A stretch of DNA of 64,000 nucleotides from Dactylorhiza incarnata (GCA_033032865.1 JAWHQI010000028.1:9815001-9879000); one strand, 5' to 3'; counted from the first letter of the stretch, positions 43,315 through 55,858 are shown. Program-made: numbers and translations. The notes: generated by a model from the letters alone, not told the origin.

Positions 43315-44257
43315 TGTTGGAACATGCTTTCCACATCTCTTGGTTTGAGAATAAAAAATCTCATTGTATTTGATCAAACTTGTCATGTGTGTATAGTGTG
43401 CAGGAACTCCAGATTTCAAGACCCTATGAGTACGATAAAGAAAGACGATGATGTGATGCTCTATTGCTAATGCGGCGCATTAACGCTACCGCTGGCGGTA
43501 GTGTCGGCATATTTGGAAACATTATTGACACACAAATATTGTTGAGAAAGGAATGTCAGTGGGACTCAAATATAGCAAGTTCTACCACAGTGCAATAATG
43601 ACTAACGCCCGACGGTAACCTATGGAAGGCCCGCCATCATGTTGCTGCTTGAGGAGAAAAAAAGGAAGGAGATCCGACGACAAGGAAACATATAATGCTA
43701 ATATGGAACGTTAGTACTACCGCACCACGGTAGGAGGGGTTGCCAAAATTAGAGCAAGAAGGTTGTCAAATTTGACTCAATCAGTGTGACAGACTATTGC
43801 CTAAAGAGGCTAGCACTATCATTGGTGCTATGTTTCGAGTATATTTAAAGTGCGGTTCTCCTCCTCTAAAAAGTGGACGATGGATGAACAAAGCCACAAC
43901 TCCTGTACTTTTGTGAGAGCCTCCTCTCTACAGCCAAGAAAACTCCATTTATGTTCATAAAAGCAAATAACTAGAAGAAGGACCGATCACACTTATTATA
44001 CGTGAAGGTCGTACGCATCAACTCCAACGACTACTTCGACGTGCCTTTGACATCATCTTCAAGTTCAACTTAAAAGGGAGTTTTTGGTTTTAAGTTTTAT
44101 CATTGTAACTCTTATCTTTTATCGGTAGAGAAATTCGTCGTGGTTGCCGACTAGGGACTTACGATGATTAGGGAGAATTCACTGCGTGGGTGTGGCGACT
44201 AGGTCTAGGGTTAGATCTAGGGGAGGCTCGAGGCCCCAGTTGGGAGAGAGGCTAGAG
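43315..44257 (+). repeat. Copia-type LTR (K), first part
   Basis: It starts TGTTGGAACA after a purine tract. Upstream of a TATA-like TATTTAAA (43842-43849) lie three unrelated hairpins: CTACCGC/GCGGTAG (43486-43501), CTACCG/CGGTAG (43717-43733) and TAGCAC/GTGCTA (43811-43830). It is cut at TAGAG (44253-44257) by element F and continues at 61971. Confidence 0.65.
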
Positions 44258-45656
44258 TGAAAGTATCTAGTTGCGTCCTAAATCACCTAGAGGGGGGTGA
44301 ATAGGAGGATTCTATGTCTTCACGCGGAATTAAAATATAACACAGAAATGAACACAATAAAGCACAACACAGACACAAGGATTTTATAGAGGTTCCCCGA
44401 TGTGGGTAGTCCTCTTTCCCGCCTCGCCTATCTAGCACTACGAGGCTAGACTCGGCTACTTCACCAATCTCAGATAATAAATAATCTTACACCTCGGAGT
44501 CAAAACTCCTACAACTCGGAATATACCACTCCTACAACTCGGAGTAAAACAACTCCTACAACTCGGAGTAAACCACTCCTACAAATAACTCGGAGTAAAA
44601 ACTCCTACAGAAATCAAATAGAGATAGAAATAAAAATACTTCTTCTAAACCTCAACAGAGATTAACTTCAGATCTTGGGAAAACTAAGTCTTCTTCTTCC
44701 TTGAGAGAGAAAGCTTGGATCTTGAAAGATTTGGAAGAAAATAGACTTGGCTAACCTGATTTGAATAGTCCCTTTGATCTACTCGAAAGAATCGTCAATA
44801 TGGAGTGCAGCACAAGGATCAAGGACCTTCTTATCTGAGAAAACTCTAACAACAATGAAGAATGACTCTTGAGCAGCAGATGTTAGGTCTCAGAAAACTT
44901 GTTCAGCAAAGGAAGAGGAGAACAGCTTTTTGTTTCTGAACAAATCGTGTGAGGAAGAAAGATCTGTGTGATGCCCTAAAAATAAAGGATTATTTATAGG
45001 GAGGACTTAACCGGCTCGTGCGACAAAGAAGGGAGGAGCGACACGTGTACTGTACGTGGCGGCCAACCCTAATTTTCGAAATCGAAACAAAGATTTGAAA
45101 TCCGTCTGTCCGTCATTCGTCGAGACTTCACGTAAACATCCGACGAAAAGACTTGGCCACAGAAAAACACTGAACAACCCGTGAAAAACACCTTCTATTT
45201 TCATTCGTCGGGATTCGTCGGGAGTTCACGAGAACATCCGACGAATGGACTTAGCTGCAGAAATTTCTTCTTTAAACAAGACAAATGGCTTCTGTCTTGA
45301 TTCGTCGGGATTCGTCGGAATGTCCCGGGACATCTCGACGAATTGACTTAGAAAAACTTTCTTTTGTACTGAAAACCTGCTCCACTCCTCTACCTTGAAA
45401 ACCTTCAGTTATGAGTATATGAAGTATACCCCAAAAGAGAGATTACACATGGACCAACACTTTGTTCTACACAATGAGGGATTACATTGTCCAGAACTGT
45501 GTTTGGTGATCCATTGCAACCTGACCTTGGTGTGCACTTAGCATTAAGACCTGTCATAACACATCTAAACAGAAATCATCAAATACATACTCAATTCATT
45601 TTAGTTCACTAGGGGACATCTTCAAATCTAGGTGATTGTGGACACAATACCCAACA
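44258..45656 (-). repeat. Element F 3' LTR
   Basis: On the minus strand it begins TGTTGGGTATTG and ends GATACTTTCA. Three modules with TTCGTCGG/CCGACGAA arms lie at about 45113-45343, TATAAATA on the minus strand at 44991-44998, and a field of GGAGT/ACTCC mini-hairpins at about 44490-44610. Confidence 0.93.
44991..44998 (-). promoter_or_regulatory. Element F LTR TATA box
   Basis: The minus strand reads TATAAATA, about 115 bp downstream of the hairpin modules. The 5' LTR copy is at 61305-61312. Confidence 0.55.
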
Positions 45657-45669
45657 ATCTCCCCCTATT
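45657..45669 (-). other. Element F polypurine tract
   Basis: The minus strand reads AATAGGGGGAGAT directly before the 3' LTR start. The 254 bases from here to the extra ORF contain nothing else that I recognise. Confidence 0.8.
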
Positions 45670-45923
45670 TGAAGATGTCATAACCTTATGCACTAAGTTG
45701 AATTGCACAAACAATATAATAAATAAGAAGTGCACAACCCAGGCAGTCATATTTAAGGAAAAACAGAATAAGACTGAATGTTTAACTTAACACAAAAGAA
45801 ATGTATATATATATAAGCAAAGAAAACATCATGATTCCAGACTAGCTCAGCTCATTCATGATCTTTGCCTTTCTGCTTTGCAAATAATCTTTCCACTGCC
45901 TCAGCTTTCTTATTCTGTTCAGA

Positions 45924-48392
45924 TTACATTCTCTCAAAGAATGCCTTTGGCTTAGGCCAATATTTATCAGGAGCAGTCTCTTTTGATCCACCTGACTTGA
46001 AATGAATTCTTCTTTCAGTTGTCCTCTTCTCAAACTTACTCCATTCTTCTGAACTGTAGTGATCACTGACTTTTTCATTATGATCACTGACTCTTTTGAA
46101 GGCTGAGAGAACAATACTTTTGGAGGTGGGGCTCCAGCTTTCTTGGAAGTTTCTAGGAGGAGGTCTATCATAAAATTCTCTAATCCTTTTATAGGGATTA
46201 GACCTCTTTACAGATGGCTTGTCATCAAATAGCTTTCTTTTCAAAGACTTTTCAGAGGGTTCAGCAACAGTGGAGCTGTCAGGCTCTTGAGCAGGAATAG
46301 GATCATTCCAGAACTCTTGATAAGTGGAGGCAGGGATGTCTTCTTCATCAGAATCAAGATCCTCAACAGGATTTGGAGAAAAGCTTGGAGCCCTGGGTCC
46401 TGGAGCACTTGATGAAGGAACATCTGACCCTTTATCTACAACAGAAAATCCAAGCATTCCAGCAATTTCCTTGAACAGCCAGCTTTGAGCTCCATGAGTG
46501 TACCAATTCACATCCTTAACATTTTGTAAAATGTTCTCCTTGAGCTCTTGCATTTTTGAAGATACATTTTCATCTAAGTCATTCAACTTACTTGCATTCT
46601 CTTCTAACTTTGCCACCATACTCTCCTCCCCCATTATGACATCTTCATGCAGGAGGGAATAGAGTCTATGCAGTTGTCTTTCAAGTTGATCATCCAAGAA
46701 GGTGAGTCCTTGACCATGAGCAGTGCTAAGAGTAGAGTGAGCAGTATTCAGATGTAGTACATCTTCACTAACCTGATGCAGATTCTTTAAAGCATGCCCA
46801 ACACCTTGATTTGTGTGGTCTAGAGCTTTTCCTGCTTTTGACATCCAAGCTTCTTGATCATTCTTGAATGTGCTCATTTCATGCCTAATTTCAGTTATTT
46901 CCTGCCTCAGAGCACTATCCACAGAGTCAATATTCTTATAAACTTGCTTAATAGACTGATCTAAGTGCTCAGTCCGAGCCTTCAGCAAATCTGCAATTGA
47001 CTTCAGCAAAGAGGAGTGAGAGCTATCACCAGACTCAAAATCTTCAGGAGAGATTTTATCAGCCACAAAACTTGTAGACTGTGCTTGCTTATCAAGCACA
47101 ATTACTCTTGGAGATGTGCTACCAGCTACAGGAACTTCTGGATACCAGGGTAATAACAACACAGAAGGAAGGACCTCAGGACAAGCAGATTCAGCCATGA
47201 AAATATCTTCCTGGTCTTTCTCCCCCTCAGCTAGAGACATCTTTTTGGCAAACTCCAACCTTGCACCAAAACTGCCCTTCTCCATAGATTCAGATTTCCT
47301 AGAAGGAGCAGAAGGAGAATCTGGCAAATCTTCATGATCTGCAGAATGAGAGTCAACCATTTCAGGTGATATCCTTGAATCTTCTAGCTGAGCAGCTTCA
47401 TCTACATCAGCAACATTCCTTGGACCCTCCAGGTCAAGACCAGCATCAGGGACAGCAGCAAAAACAGGATCAAGAGGAACTTGATCAGCTACACTGGGAG
47501 GAAATTCTTCTGCAGCACCACCACCTGCACCAATGTCTCTTGGGGTTGGAAACTCCCCCTCAACAAGTGCATCTCTTTCCTAAACAGAATCTGGACTATG
47601 TCCACTCCCCCTGGAGGAATGACCTGCTTCAAGAGTCCTATTCTCATTAAGCAGAGGGTCTTCACCATCATTAACAGCAGCCTTCACTCCAACACTCCCT
47701 AAACCCTTGGGAATGACCCTTTCCCATTTGGAGAAAATGGATGAATTGATTTTCTTGGTGTGGTGGATGGGGATACCTCTTCCAAGATTAAAAAAATCTG
47801 GATTGCTACCATTGAGAAGCAGACTGAGAATTCTTCCAAAATTGGGAGCAAGAAAACTCTCTTTAATTTTCTCAAAAATTACTTCACCAAAATTAAAATG
47901 TTTCCGACAGATTATAGCAGAGTGAATTTTGAAAGCTTCTTCAGAGAGGTAGTCATGAGAGCCTACCTTACACAATAAGACTTTTCCTATAATGTCACAC
48001 AGAAGCTTACCTCCATCATTCATAAATTTCCTTCTGATTTGAGATCTTTCATCAAGAATACCACAGAATCGCCTGGCTCTGAGAATATCTTCAACAAACA
48101 ATTCTTCTGTTTCGACTTCAGGCATCCTCAACAGTCTGTTGATCCCACTAGCCTTCAGGATGATTTTGCAAGACCTGATTGAGCTCTTGATTTTCTTACC
48201 TTGACTGGTGATTTTTGCATTGCGAAAGAACTCAAGAACGTCCTGTTCTAGGATTTTAGCCGGCTCCTCTAAGACAAAGCTGAGCCCGGCGACATCAAGC
48301 ATTAAGATAACATTTCGGAACTCATCTGAAGCTGTCTGAAATGCACCACGCACAAGCTCTCCACCTGAATGCAGTCCAGCCTTGGGCGCCAT
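45924..48392 (-). pseudogene. Element F extra ORF downstream of pol, one in-frame TAG
   Basis: The minus-strand ATG (MAPKAGLHSGGELVRG) opens 270 codons to a TAG at 47580-47582. The same frame stays open for about 550 further codons to 45924, so the intact protein would be about 820 residues. The first part (DVLEFFRNAKIT, INRLLRMP, ICRKHFNFGEVIFEKIKESF) resembles the putative plant transposon protein found in some LTR elements, from memory of the family style only. The second part has a long helical region (ARTEHLDQSIKQVYKNIDS, ALRQEITEIRHEMS) likely to be coiled coil, and a basic tail with KRKLFDDKPSVKRSNPYKR. No signal peptide or membrane segment is seen. Function unknown; SIRE-type elements carry an extra ORF here. 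Confidence 0.7.
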
Positions 48393-48697
48393 TGAGCTCG
48401 TCGAAGTCGGGGAAGAAGAACAGAGAAAGCGCGAGAGAGACGAAAGGTCGGAAAGGGTTTCACGGAAGATTTCGTGGAATCACGCGTTTTCTTTGATTTA
48501 TATATATATATATAAATTGAAATGAGGCGCGTACCTGAATGAAGATTAAATCGCATTTAATAATAATAAGATTCCACGGGAGCTATCTGAGAATAATAAT
48601 ATTGGACCCATGAAAACCCGTGTAATCTGCTTGAAAAAAAAATCTCAACTTTTACGGGAAATTCCATGCAAATTCGTGAAATGCCAACAGTCCTTCT
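48393..48697 (-). other. Element F pol-aORF spacer
   Basis: No gene is present. It contains short partly complementary words (TTTCACGG, TTCGTGGAA, TTCCACGGG, CCCGTG) between about 48465 and 48690, loosely echoing the palindromes at the same place in D, and a short TA repeat at about 48499-48513. Confidence 0.5.
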
Positions 48698-50311
48698 TCA
48701 AGTTTCCTTGTTAAGCATTCCAAGTTCTATTTTGAAGAAATTGAATTTGGTTTCGTCCAGAGGCTTCGTAAAAATATCTGCAATTTGTTTGTCAGTATTA
48801 ACATATAACAAATTTATGTCCTTACTCTCAACATGTTCCCGGATGAAGTGGTAGCGAAGCTCAATATACTTCGTTCTGCTATGAGAGACTGGATTATTTG
48901 CTATGGCAATAGCACTTGAGGAGTCACAGAACATGGGGATTTCTGTGAACTTTAAGTTATAGTCCTCAAGCTGATTTTTCATCCACAAAAGTTGTGCGCA
49001 GCAACTGCCAGCAGAGATATACTCCGATTCAGCAGTCAATATTGCAACGCAATTTTACTTCTTGCTACTGCAGGAAACGAGCCTTTTTCCTAAGAACTGG
49101 CAAGTTCCCGAAGTGCTCTTCCTGTCATTTTTGCTACCTGCAAAATCAGCGTCTGAAAAACCAATTAGTTCAAAATCATTGCTTCTTGGGTACCATAAGC
49201 CGAGATTTGGTGTAGCCTTAAGGTATCTCAAAATCCTCTTTGCAGCGGCATAATGACATTCCTTACAGTTCACCTGATACCTGGCACAAACACATGTTGA
49301 AAACATTATATCAGGCCTAGTAGCAGTGAGATAGAGCAAGGACCCAATTATGCTTTTGTACTTGGTTTCATCAAAAGGTTTCCCTTTCTCATCCTTGTCC
49401 AGAGACATGCTTGAGCCCATTGGAGTCCTCATTGAGGTTGCACTCTCCATTCCAAATTTCTTAAGAAGCTCTTTGGTGAACTTCGTCTGAGAGATGAAGA
49501 TTCCATCTTCAGTTTGGTGCACCTGGAGTCCTAGGAAATATTTCAGCTCTCCCATGCTGCTCATTTCAAACTTACCTTGCATCAAGTTAGAAAACTTTTT
49601 GCAAAGTTTGTCATCAGTAGAGCCAAAAATAATATCGTCGACATAGATTTGCACAAGCAAAATCTCGCCTTTAACTTCCCTAAGAAACAATGTCTTGTCT
49701 ATTGTTCCTCTTGTAAATTTGTTCTCAAGAAGAAACTTAGACAATGTCTCATACCAGGCTCGGAGTGCCTGTTTGATACCATACAAGGCTTTATGTAAAT
49801 AATATACATGATCAGGAAAGTTAGGATCTACAAAACCTGGAGGCTGAGCTACATATACTTCCTCTTTAAGGTCTCCATTCAGAAAGGCTGACTTTACATC
49901 CATCTGGAAAACCTTAAAATCCTTATATGCAGCATAAGCCAGAAACAATCTGATGGCTTCAAGTCTTGCTACTGGTGCGAAGGTCTGATCAAAGTCAATC
50001 CCTTCTTCTTGCCTGTATCCTTGTGCAACCAGTCTTGCTTTGTTCTTTGTGATGATGCCCTTTTCATCAAGCTTGTTCCGGTAGATCCATTTTGTTCCAA
50101 TCACATTCTGTCCTTTGGGTCTTGGTACCAACTTCCAAACTTTACATCTATTGAATTGGTTGAGCTCCTCTTGCATAGCAAGGATCCACGAGGAATCGGT
50201 GTTTGCTTCTTCAAACTTCTTCGGCTCAATCTGTGAAAGAAAACTTGAATGTAAAACTTCGTTAGTTGTACCTCTTCTCATTAGAACTTTGCTTGAAGGA
50301 TCTCCGATAAT
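48698..50311 (-). pseudogene. Element F reverse transcriptase and RNase H
   Basis: Copia RVT_2 motifs are all visible: [65 protein letters not shown], and the catalytic [10 protein letters not shown], intact. RNase H follows with [22 protein letters not shown] at 49055-49057 replaces Gln after CSSKK, and the frame then continues through LTAESEYISAGSCC, FCDSSSAIAIANN and KQIADIFTKPLD to the end at 48698. RT itself looks catalytically sound, but the nonsense codon removes the RNase H C-terminus. It is in frame with PR-IN upstream, separated by one TAG. Confidence 0.9.
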
Positions 50312-51850
50312 CTAATCAGCTGGATGATCTCTTAAATGTCTGATCATTCCAGCATTTAGATGACCATGAGGTTCCTGCACTTCAGGTACATCTTCATCTT
50401 CCCGAGGGTCATCTTCCTCACATGTAGAAGGAACATTTACTTCAATAGATTTTGGAACGTCTTCCTTTACAACTTCTTCTAAGTGTAGTTCTTTGAATCT
50501 TGCATCTGCATCTTCAACAAAGACACTGGAAGAGCTGTTTTGAAGCATACTCGTCTCATCAAATATTACATTATAAGTTTCTTCTACAACCAGGGTTTTC
50601 TTGTTGAAAATCCTATATGCCTTGCTATGGCTACTATAACCGACAAAAATACCTTCAAAACACTTTTCACTAAATTTAGTTTTGTAATATTTCCCGTTAT
50701 TAAGTACGAAGCATTTACTGCCAAAGATTCTAAAATAAGACAGAGTTGGTTTCTTGCCTTTCAGAAGTTCATAGGGAGTCTTATGATGATTTTTGTTGAT
50801 TAGTGCTCTATTTTTCACGTGGCAAGCAGTGTTGATACCTTCAGCCCAAAAGTACTCCGGTAGTGAAGAATCGCTCAACATTGTCCTGTAAGCCTCTATG
50901 AGTGTTCTATTCTTTCTCTCGGCAACCCCATTTTGCTGTGGAGTACGGGGAGAGGAAAACTCATGAAAGATACCCTGACTTTCACAAAATTCTGTCATGG
51001 CCCCAGACTTGAATTCTATACCATGGTCACTTCTGATTTTGACCACAGAACATTCTAATTCATTCTGAATTTGCCTAACGAATGAGGTGAAAGAATCATA
51101 GGTGTCTGACTTGTGTTTCAGAAAGAATACCCAAGCAAAACGTGAGTAATCATCGACAATGACCAACGTATAAGACTTACCCCATAAACTCCGAATTGGC
51201 ATGGGACCAAATAAGTCCATATGAAGAAGATATAAGCATCTGGTAGAATCTTTGCCAATAATGCTCTTAAAGCTAGCCCTCGTCTGCTTGCCCATTTGGC
51301 CTGCGTGACAAGGTCTCTCTTTAATGCACTTAACAATAGGAGCATCACGAACTAAGTTGTGAGAAAATAACATATTTATAGTTTTGAAATTAATATGTGC
51401 TAGTCTCTTGTGCCATTGGTCACAGAGAGATGCACTATCTTTTGCTAAAAAACACACTGGTGTAGAAGAGTCTAAACAAAGAAAATTTAAGCAGAAAATA
51501 TTTCTACTCCGAGTGCCTGTTAAAATAGTTTCTGACGTATCAGTTGACTTTATCAAGCACTTGTCCTTGTAGAACTCAACCATACAGCCTTTGTCACATA
51601 GTTGACTTATGCTAATGAGATTGTGTTGTAATCCTTTAACATAAGCTAAATCTGTGAAAGAGACTATACTGTTGGTAATCATACCGTAGCCTTTCGTGAT
51701 TCCCCGATCGGATCCGCCAAAAATAACTTTTGGTCCATCTTTCACCGGGGTATACTCTTGTAATAAACTTTTTGTTCTGGTCATATGCCGAGAACATCCA
51801 CTGTCCAAGTACCATATGGGATTTGAGTTGGCCTTTGGACATTCCTGCAA
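50312..51850 (-). pseudogene. Element F protease and integrase
   Basis: The protease site IWYLDSGCSRHMT is intact. The integrase zinc segment shows WHKRLAHINFKT and ERPCHAGQMGKQ: the second Cys of the expected CX2C is Gly, so the HHCC site is broken. The core has HMDLFGPMPIRSLWGKSYTL, VDDYSRFAWVFF, IRSDHGIEF and QQNGVAERKNRTLIEAYRT, so the D, D, E residues are present. It ends at TAG 50312-50314 where the Q of a QIIGDPS motif is expected (CAG to TAG). The initial codon used for this span is TTG. In life it would be part of a gag-pol polyprotein, not a separate gene. Confidence 0.9.
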
Positions 51851-51867
51851 TCAATAATCAATTGCCC

Positions 51868-54066
51868 TTAGGAACCCAAACCGATTTGGGTCCTTGGCTT
51901 CTTGTTAGATGACCGCCACTTGGAAAGTTAACATTGCGAGGGGTTATTCTTGCCTTGTTAATCCGTGGAGTCGTGACATTTCTTGAATTAAACCAACAAT
52001 CTATGGCAAAGTGACCAACCTTGCCACAACACCAACAATCGAACCGATTGTACCTTCTCTTTGTCTCCTGTTTAATTTTTGAACGTGAGGTGCAACAGGA
52101 GTGACTTTCTTAGTAGGAGCTTTCTTAGAAGTGGGGGCCTCATGGTGACAGCACACACATGGCTCCAACTTCTTCTCAACAGATTTGGGTGCAATCATTT
52201 TAATTTTTGGTGCCTTCTTATGAGCTGATCCGTGAACAAACGGACCATGATCTTTGAGAATTATTTCTTCATGAGGAGATTTGAATGGAGAGACGTCAAA
52301 GTTTCGGGGAATGCTCCATCCTTGATATCTATTACTAGGTTCAACATGTGTTGGTCTAGCAAAATGACCGTAGGATGAATCAAAGTCAAACGGATTTGAT
52401 GGAAAAATGATCTTCCTGAATGAAGGTTGACTTTGATTAGCAGCTCCCTTCCCTTTCACGGCTCCTTTCTCAGCAGCCTTACTACTTTCGGCCTTATGAC
52501 CAATTCCACTACCCTTCGCAGGAGAAGAAAACCTACCAATGATTGGAAGAATAGTCTTCGGCTTCGAGAAGCTTTCTACGAGCTTTCTTTCCGCCTTCAA
52601 CTTATCTTCAAGTTCATTTATAGTTTTCTCCTTTAGATTCAACAACTCAGTGGAGCTTTTCAGTTCGTCTTTCAAGAGTTGGATTTCATCTTTGAGAGGA
52701 GTTAATTGTTCAACTTCATCCCTCAAAGCTAATTCCACTGTCTTGAGAGATTCAATTTCTTTTGACTTGGATTTGACGACCATACGGCACTTGTCAAATC
52801 CCTTCACAAGGGCTTCATACTGAGTTATTAAATCAGAGTCCTCCTCTGATGAGTAGCCTTCATTTGCTACGGATGCAGTCTCATCTTCAGAAGCAGACAG
52901 AGGGGTATGAGAGTTTACCTTCCCCTTATAAGATGAGTCACCTATTTCTTCGTCTAGATGTGCCATTAGCCCGAAGTAGGCTTCTTCATCTGAGCTTGAC
53001 GCATCAGAGTCACTGTCGCTCAGAGTCTTGGCCTTTTTGGCGAGGAGGCTCTTTTCTTTCTTCTTTTCTTTAAAGGATCTCTTTTCTTCCTTCTTTGATC
53101 CTTCTTTCTTTTTGTATGGACACTCGGCTATCACGTGTCCTGGCTTATTGCAGCAATAGCAAATAATGTCAGTGGAACCATATTTGTTCGGTTTAGATTT
53201 ATACCTGTCATTATTGTAGTCCTTCTTGTGATGATCACCATCACGTCTTGATCTTCTGTGATCAAAAGCAGTGGATTGGCCTCTCTTCTGCTTTCTTTTA
53301 TTCAGAAGTCTTTTGAATTGCTTGGAGAGCAAGGAAAATTCTCCATCAGACATCTCTGAACCAGAGGGGCTGGCATCAGATTCATCCTCATCAAAAGATG
53401 ATCTCCTGACAGGTGGGAGAGTCTTGCTCTTTCTTGAGCTTTCAGCTTTCAGAGCGGAGGACTTCTCCCTTCCAGAGGCCCTGATCCCCTCTTCTTCAGC
53501 TTTGCGGGAATTCAAGTTCAACTCATGGGACAAGAGCTTACCAAACAACATTTGTGGCTCCGTGGTTCCTAGATTTCCGAATTCTCTGATGGCTATAACC
53601 TTGGTGTCCCATTCTTTCGTCAGGGATCTCAGGAATTTGTCATTTAGTTCGCCAGTTGTGAATTCTTGATCATAGTTCCTAAGACCATTTACGATCTTGA
53701 AGAACTTCTTGTAGGTGTCAGAAATGGAGTCTCTTGGATCTTGCTTGAATGCTTCGTATTCCTGGTTCAGCAACGATCTTCGGTCATCCCTTACTTCTTC
53801 GGTCCCTTCCATCAGAACGACTAGAGAATCCCACATTTCTTTAGCAGACTTGCAGTGAAGCAGATTTTGTAACATGGAATCATCAACTGCACCTGCTATG
53901 ATGTTCTTTGCCTTCTTATCTAGGGCCACTAGAGCGATCTCATCTTTGGTTAGTTCCAACATCTTCTTGGGAATCATGATGGCGGAGTTTATAGAAGATG
54001 GTTTCATTGGAACATGGGGACCCTCTTCCACAATCTGAAAGATTCTTGGGTCAGCGGCTTCCATGT
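51868..54066 (-). pseudogene. Element F gag, main part
   Basis: UBN2-type gag: KEMWDSLVVLMEGTEEVR and QEYEAFKQDPRDSISDTYKK are in the capsid region. A first zinc knuckle CYCCNKPGHVIAEC is encoded at about 53120-53161. A basic/acidic linker is followed by a strong coiled coil (EVEQLTPLKDEIQLLKDEL, NLKEKTINELEDKLKAERK). A second knuckle CWCCGKVGHFAIDC is encoded at about 51995-52037, but in another frame: the main frame shifts near the A-run opposite 52076-52080 and then stops at about 52001. The first 30 codons lie at 60404-60494 beyond element A. It would assemble particles and bind RNA. Long gag with coiled coil and two knuckles fits SIRE-type elements. Confidence 0.85.
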
Positions 54067-54071
54067 AGAAT

Positions 54072-55639
54072 TGATGAGTCCTGATCATATACACTTTTAT
54101 GGACTCATCCGGGCCGTTATTTAGTCATTTCTCCGCACTTTAGCCTTGTTTTAGTTTATATTTGATAATCCATGCTAGGTGCACATCTTGGCCCACTTTG
54201 GTGTAATTTTCGTGCTTTTTGTCTTTAGTAGTATTCTTGTGCTGTTAGGTGCCACTTTCAGTGGCTAGATCTGTGGTTATGCTGGAATAGGAGTCGTGCA
54301 AGTGTTCCCGGTGCAATTCTGCACAGGAACACTGCGCACGATCACCGGTTCAATTGCGCACGACCATTGGTCGTGCGCCACCGATCGTGCGCACTTACCA
54401 TTTAATTTCCGAGTTCTGTTTGCTCCAGTGCGCACGACCATCAATGATAGTGCGCACGACCACCGGTCGTGCGCCACTGGTCGTGCGAACATTTTATTTT
54501 ATAATTTCGTATCTTGCAGGTTCCACCCAGGCAGTGCGCACGATCGCAGAATTCCTGTGCGCACGACCACTGGTCGTGCGCCAATGACCGTGCGCACTGT
54601 TTAATTCCAGCGCCTATAAATTCTGCTGCTCGCGATTTAGGTCGGATCGCTCGCTGTTTTCCGCCGTTTCTGCTCCAGTTTCGTCTGACTTCGCCCCTCC
54701 ACCGCCGCCCACCATCTGGAGGTGCTCCGGGCTTGTTCTTCACGCCAATCTTGAGCCGGAGTTTCCTCTCGGCCTCCTCCTTCATCCAAGAGCTTCAAAG
54801 AGAGATCTAGCCGCCATCTCCATCGAGCAAGAGGAAGTTTGTAACCTCTACCGGATCGTGACACGAAGAAGACGGGTCCATTGGAGAGTCGTGACAGCTC
54901 TCTCTACCCCGGACGTAGTTGCGGACCGAGCTTGGACGCGGATTGACAACCCGGCGATTCCAACTGTGAATCTACAACGAGACTTCGGATTCGGTCGATT
55001 TCTTGCCTTATTCTTCTCTTTTTGATGTATATGTAGCTAGATCTAATCATGATGATGAAGTGGCACTTGAATTAGTTATATTTACATATATATTTCATGT
55101 CTATGTGATTGTGTAATTTATCTATTTGAGTTGCTTGAGGTGCGCCGCCATCCATTTCCATTCCGCCGTCACGTTCGTGTGCCGCACTAGCAATTGCTAG
55201 TGGCGTGCTTGTCGAAGAGGTGCTTGCGACCCTCACTCCGCTAGCCTACTCGTCCATCCGCCTACCGAAGCGTGGCATCGCGGCCCGTATTCCATCCCGC
55301 CTAACGAAGCAGTGCGCTCAAGGCCTGCACAGTTCGATTCCGCTTGCCTACTCGTCCATCCGCCCTTTCGACGCAGCGCGCTCAAGGCCTGCCTAGTCTC
55401 CATCCCGCCAAGCGAAGCATTGCATAGCGGCATTGCATAGGAGTAGTTGATAGCTTTTATTTTATTTTCCAAAAGCCAACCCATCTACCCCGCATTCCAT
55501 CCGATTTAAGGACTTCAATCTCAAGTCCTTCCTCGAAACCTAACTCCACCTTACTGTGTTCCTCAAGAGACCGACACTCGGGGATTTTCCCCATTATTAT
55601 TACTTGCGCGACCGGTGCACTTGCCGAATCATCGCATCA
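54072..55639 (+). repeat. Element A 5' LTR
   Basis: This 1568-bp LTR aligns with 58836-60403 at a constant offset of 4764. It carries GCGCACGACC/GGTCGTGCGC palindromes (54345-54598) and TATAAAT at 54615-54621. Open frames inside are by-products of the LTR. Confidence 0.94.
54615..54621 (+). promoter_or_regulatory. Element A LTR TATA box
   Basis: TATAAAT in GCGCCTATAAATTC lies 17 bp after the last palindrome arm. The 3' LTR copy is at 59379-59385. Confidence 0.6.
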
Positions 55640-55645
55640 AGTTTT

Positions 55646-55663
55646 TGGCGCCGTTGCCGGGGA
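55646..55663 (+). other. Element A primer-binding site (tRNA-Asp)
   Basis: TGGCGCCGTTGCCGGGGA, six bases after the LTR end and identical to C and E. About 195 bases of noncoding leader follow before the ORF. Confidence 0.85.
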
Positions 55664-55858
55664 ACACAGACGTGTGAGTTTTCTGGAGAGGGATAATTTG
55701 AGAGAAAAGCCCTTCCATTTGTAAATTGCATCTTTTATTTTTATTTCTGTTCTCTTTATTCCTTCTTCTTGTTTTATTTCAGGTTGCTTTAGTAATTTCT
55801 ATTTGGTTTAGTATTTGCACAATAGCATTTTTATTTTGAATCATTTTATCTTCTCACT

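Noticed and set aside
2336..44257. 2336-3000 and 43315-44257 as the two LTRs of one very old element
   Set aside because: They share order of motifs only in the 3' third, and their palindromes differ. A related but different family is simpler.
45924..48392. Envelope gene in F
   Set aside because: No signal peptide, transmembrane segment or cleavage-like site is visible; position alone is not enough.
51836..51850. TTGCAG before the F protease as a splice acceptor for a separate pol mRNA
   Set aside because: A short AG context is weak evidence, no matching donor is evident, and copia elements normally make a gag-pol polyprotein.
54277..54864. ORFs of 71-114 codons in the A LTRs, repeated at 59041-59628
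   Set aside because: Same reason: LTR duplication, overlapping antisense frames and palindromic sequence.
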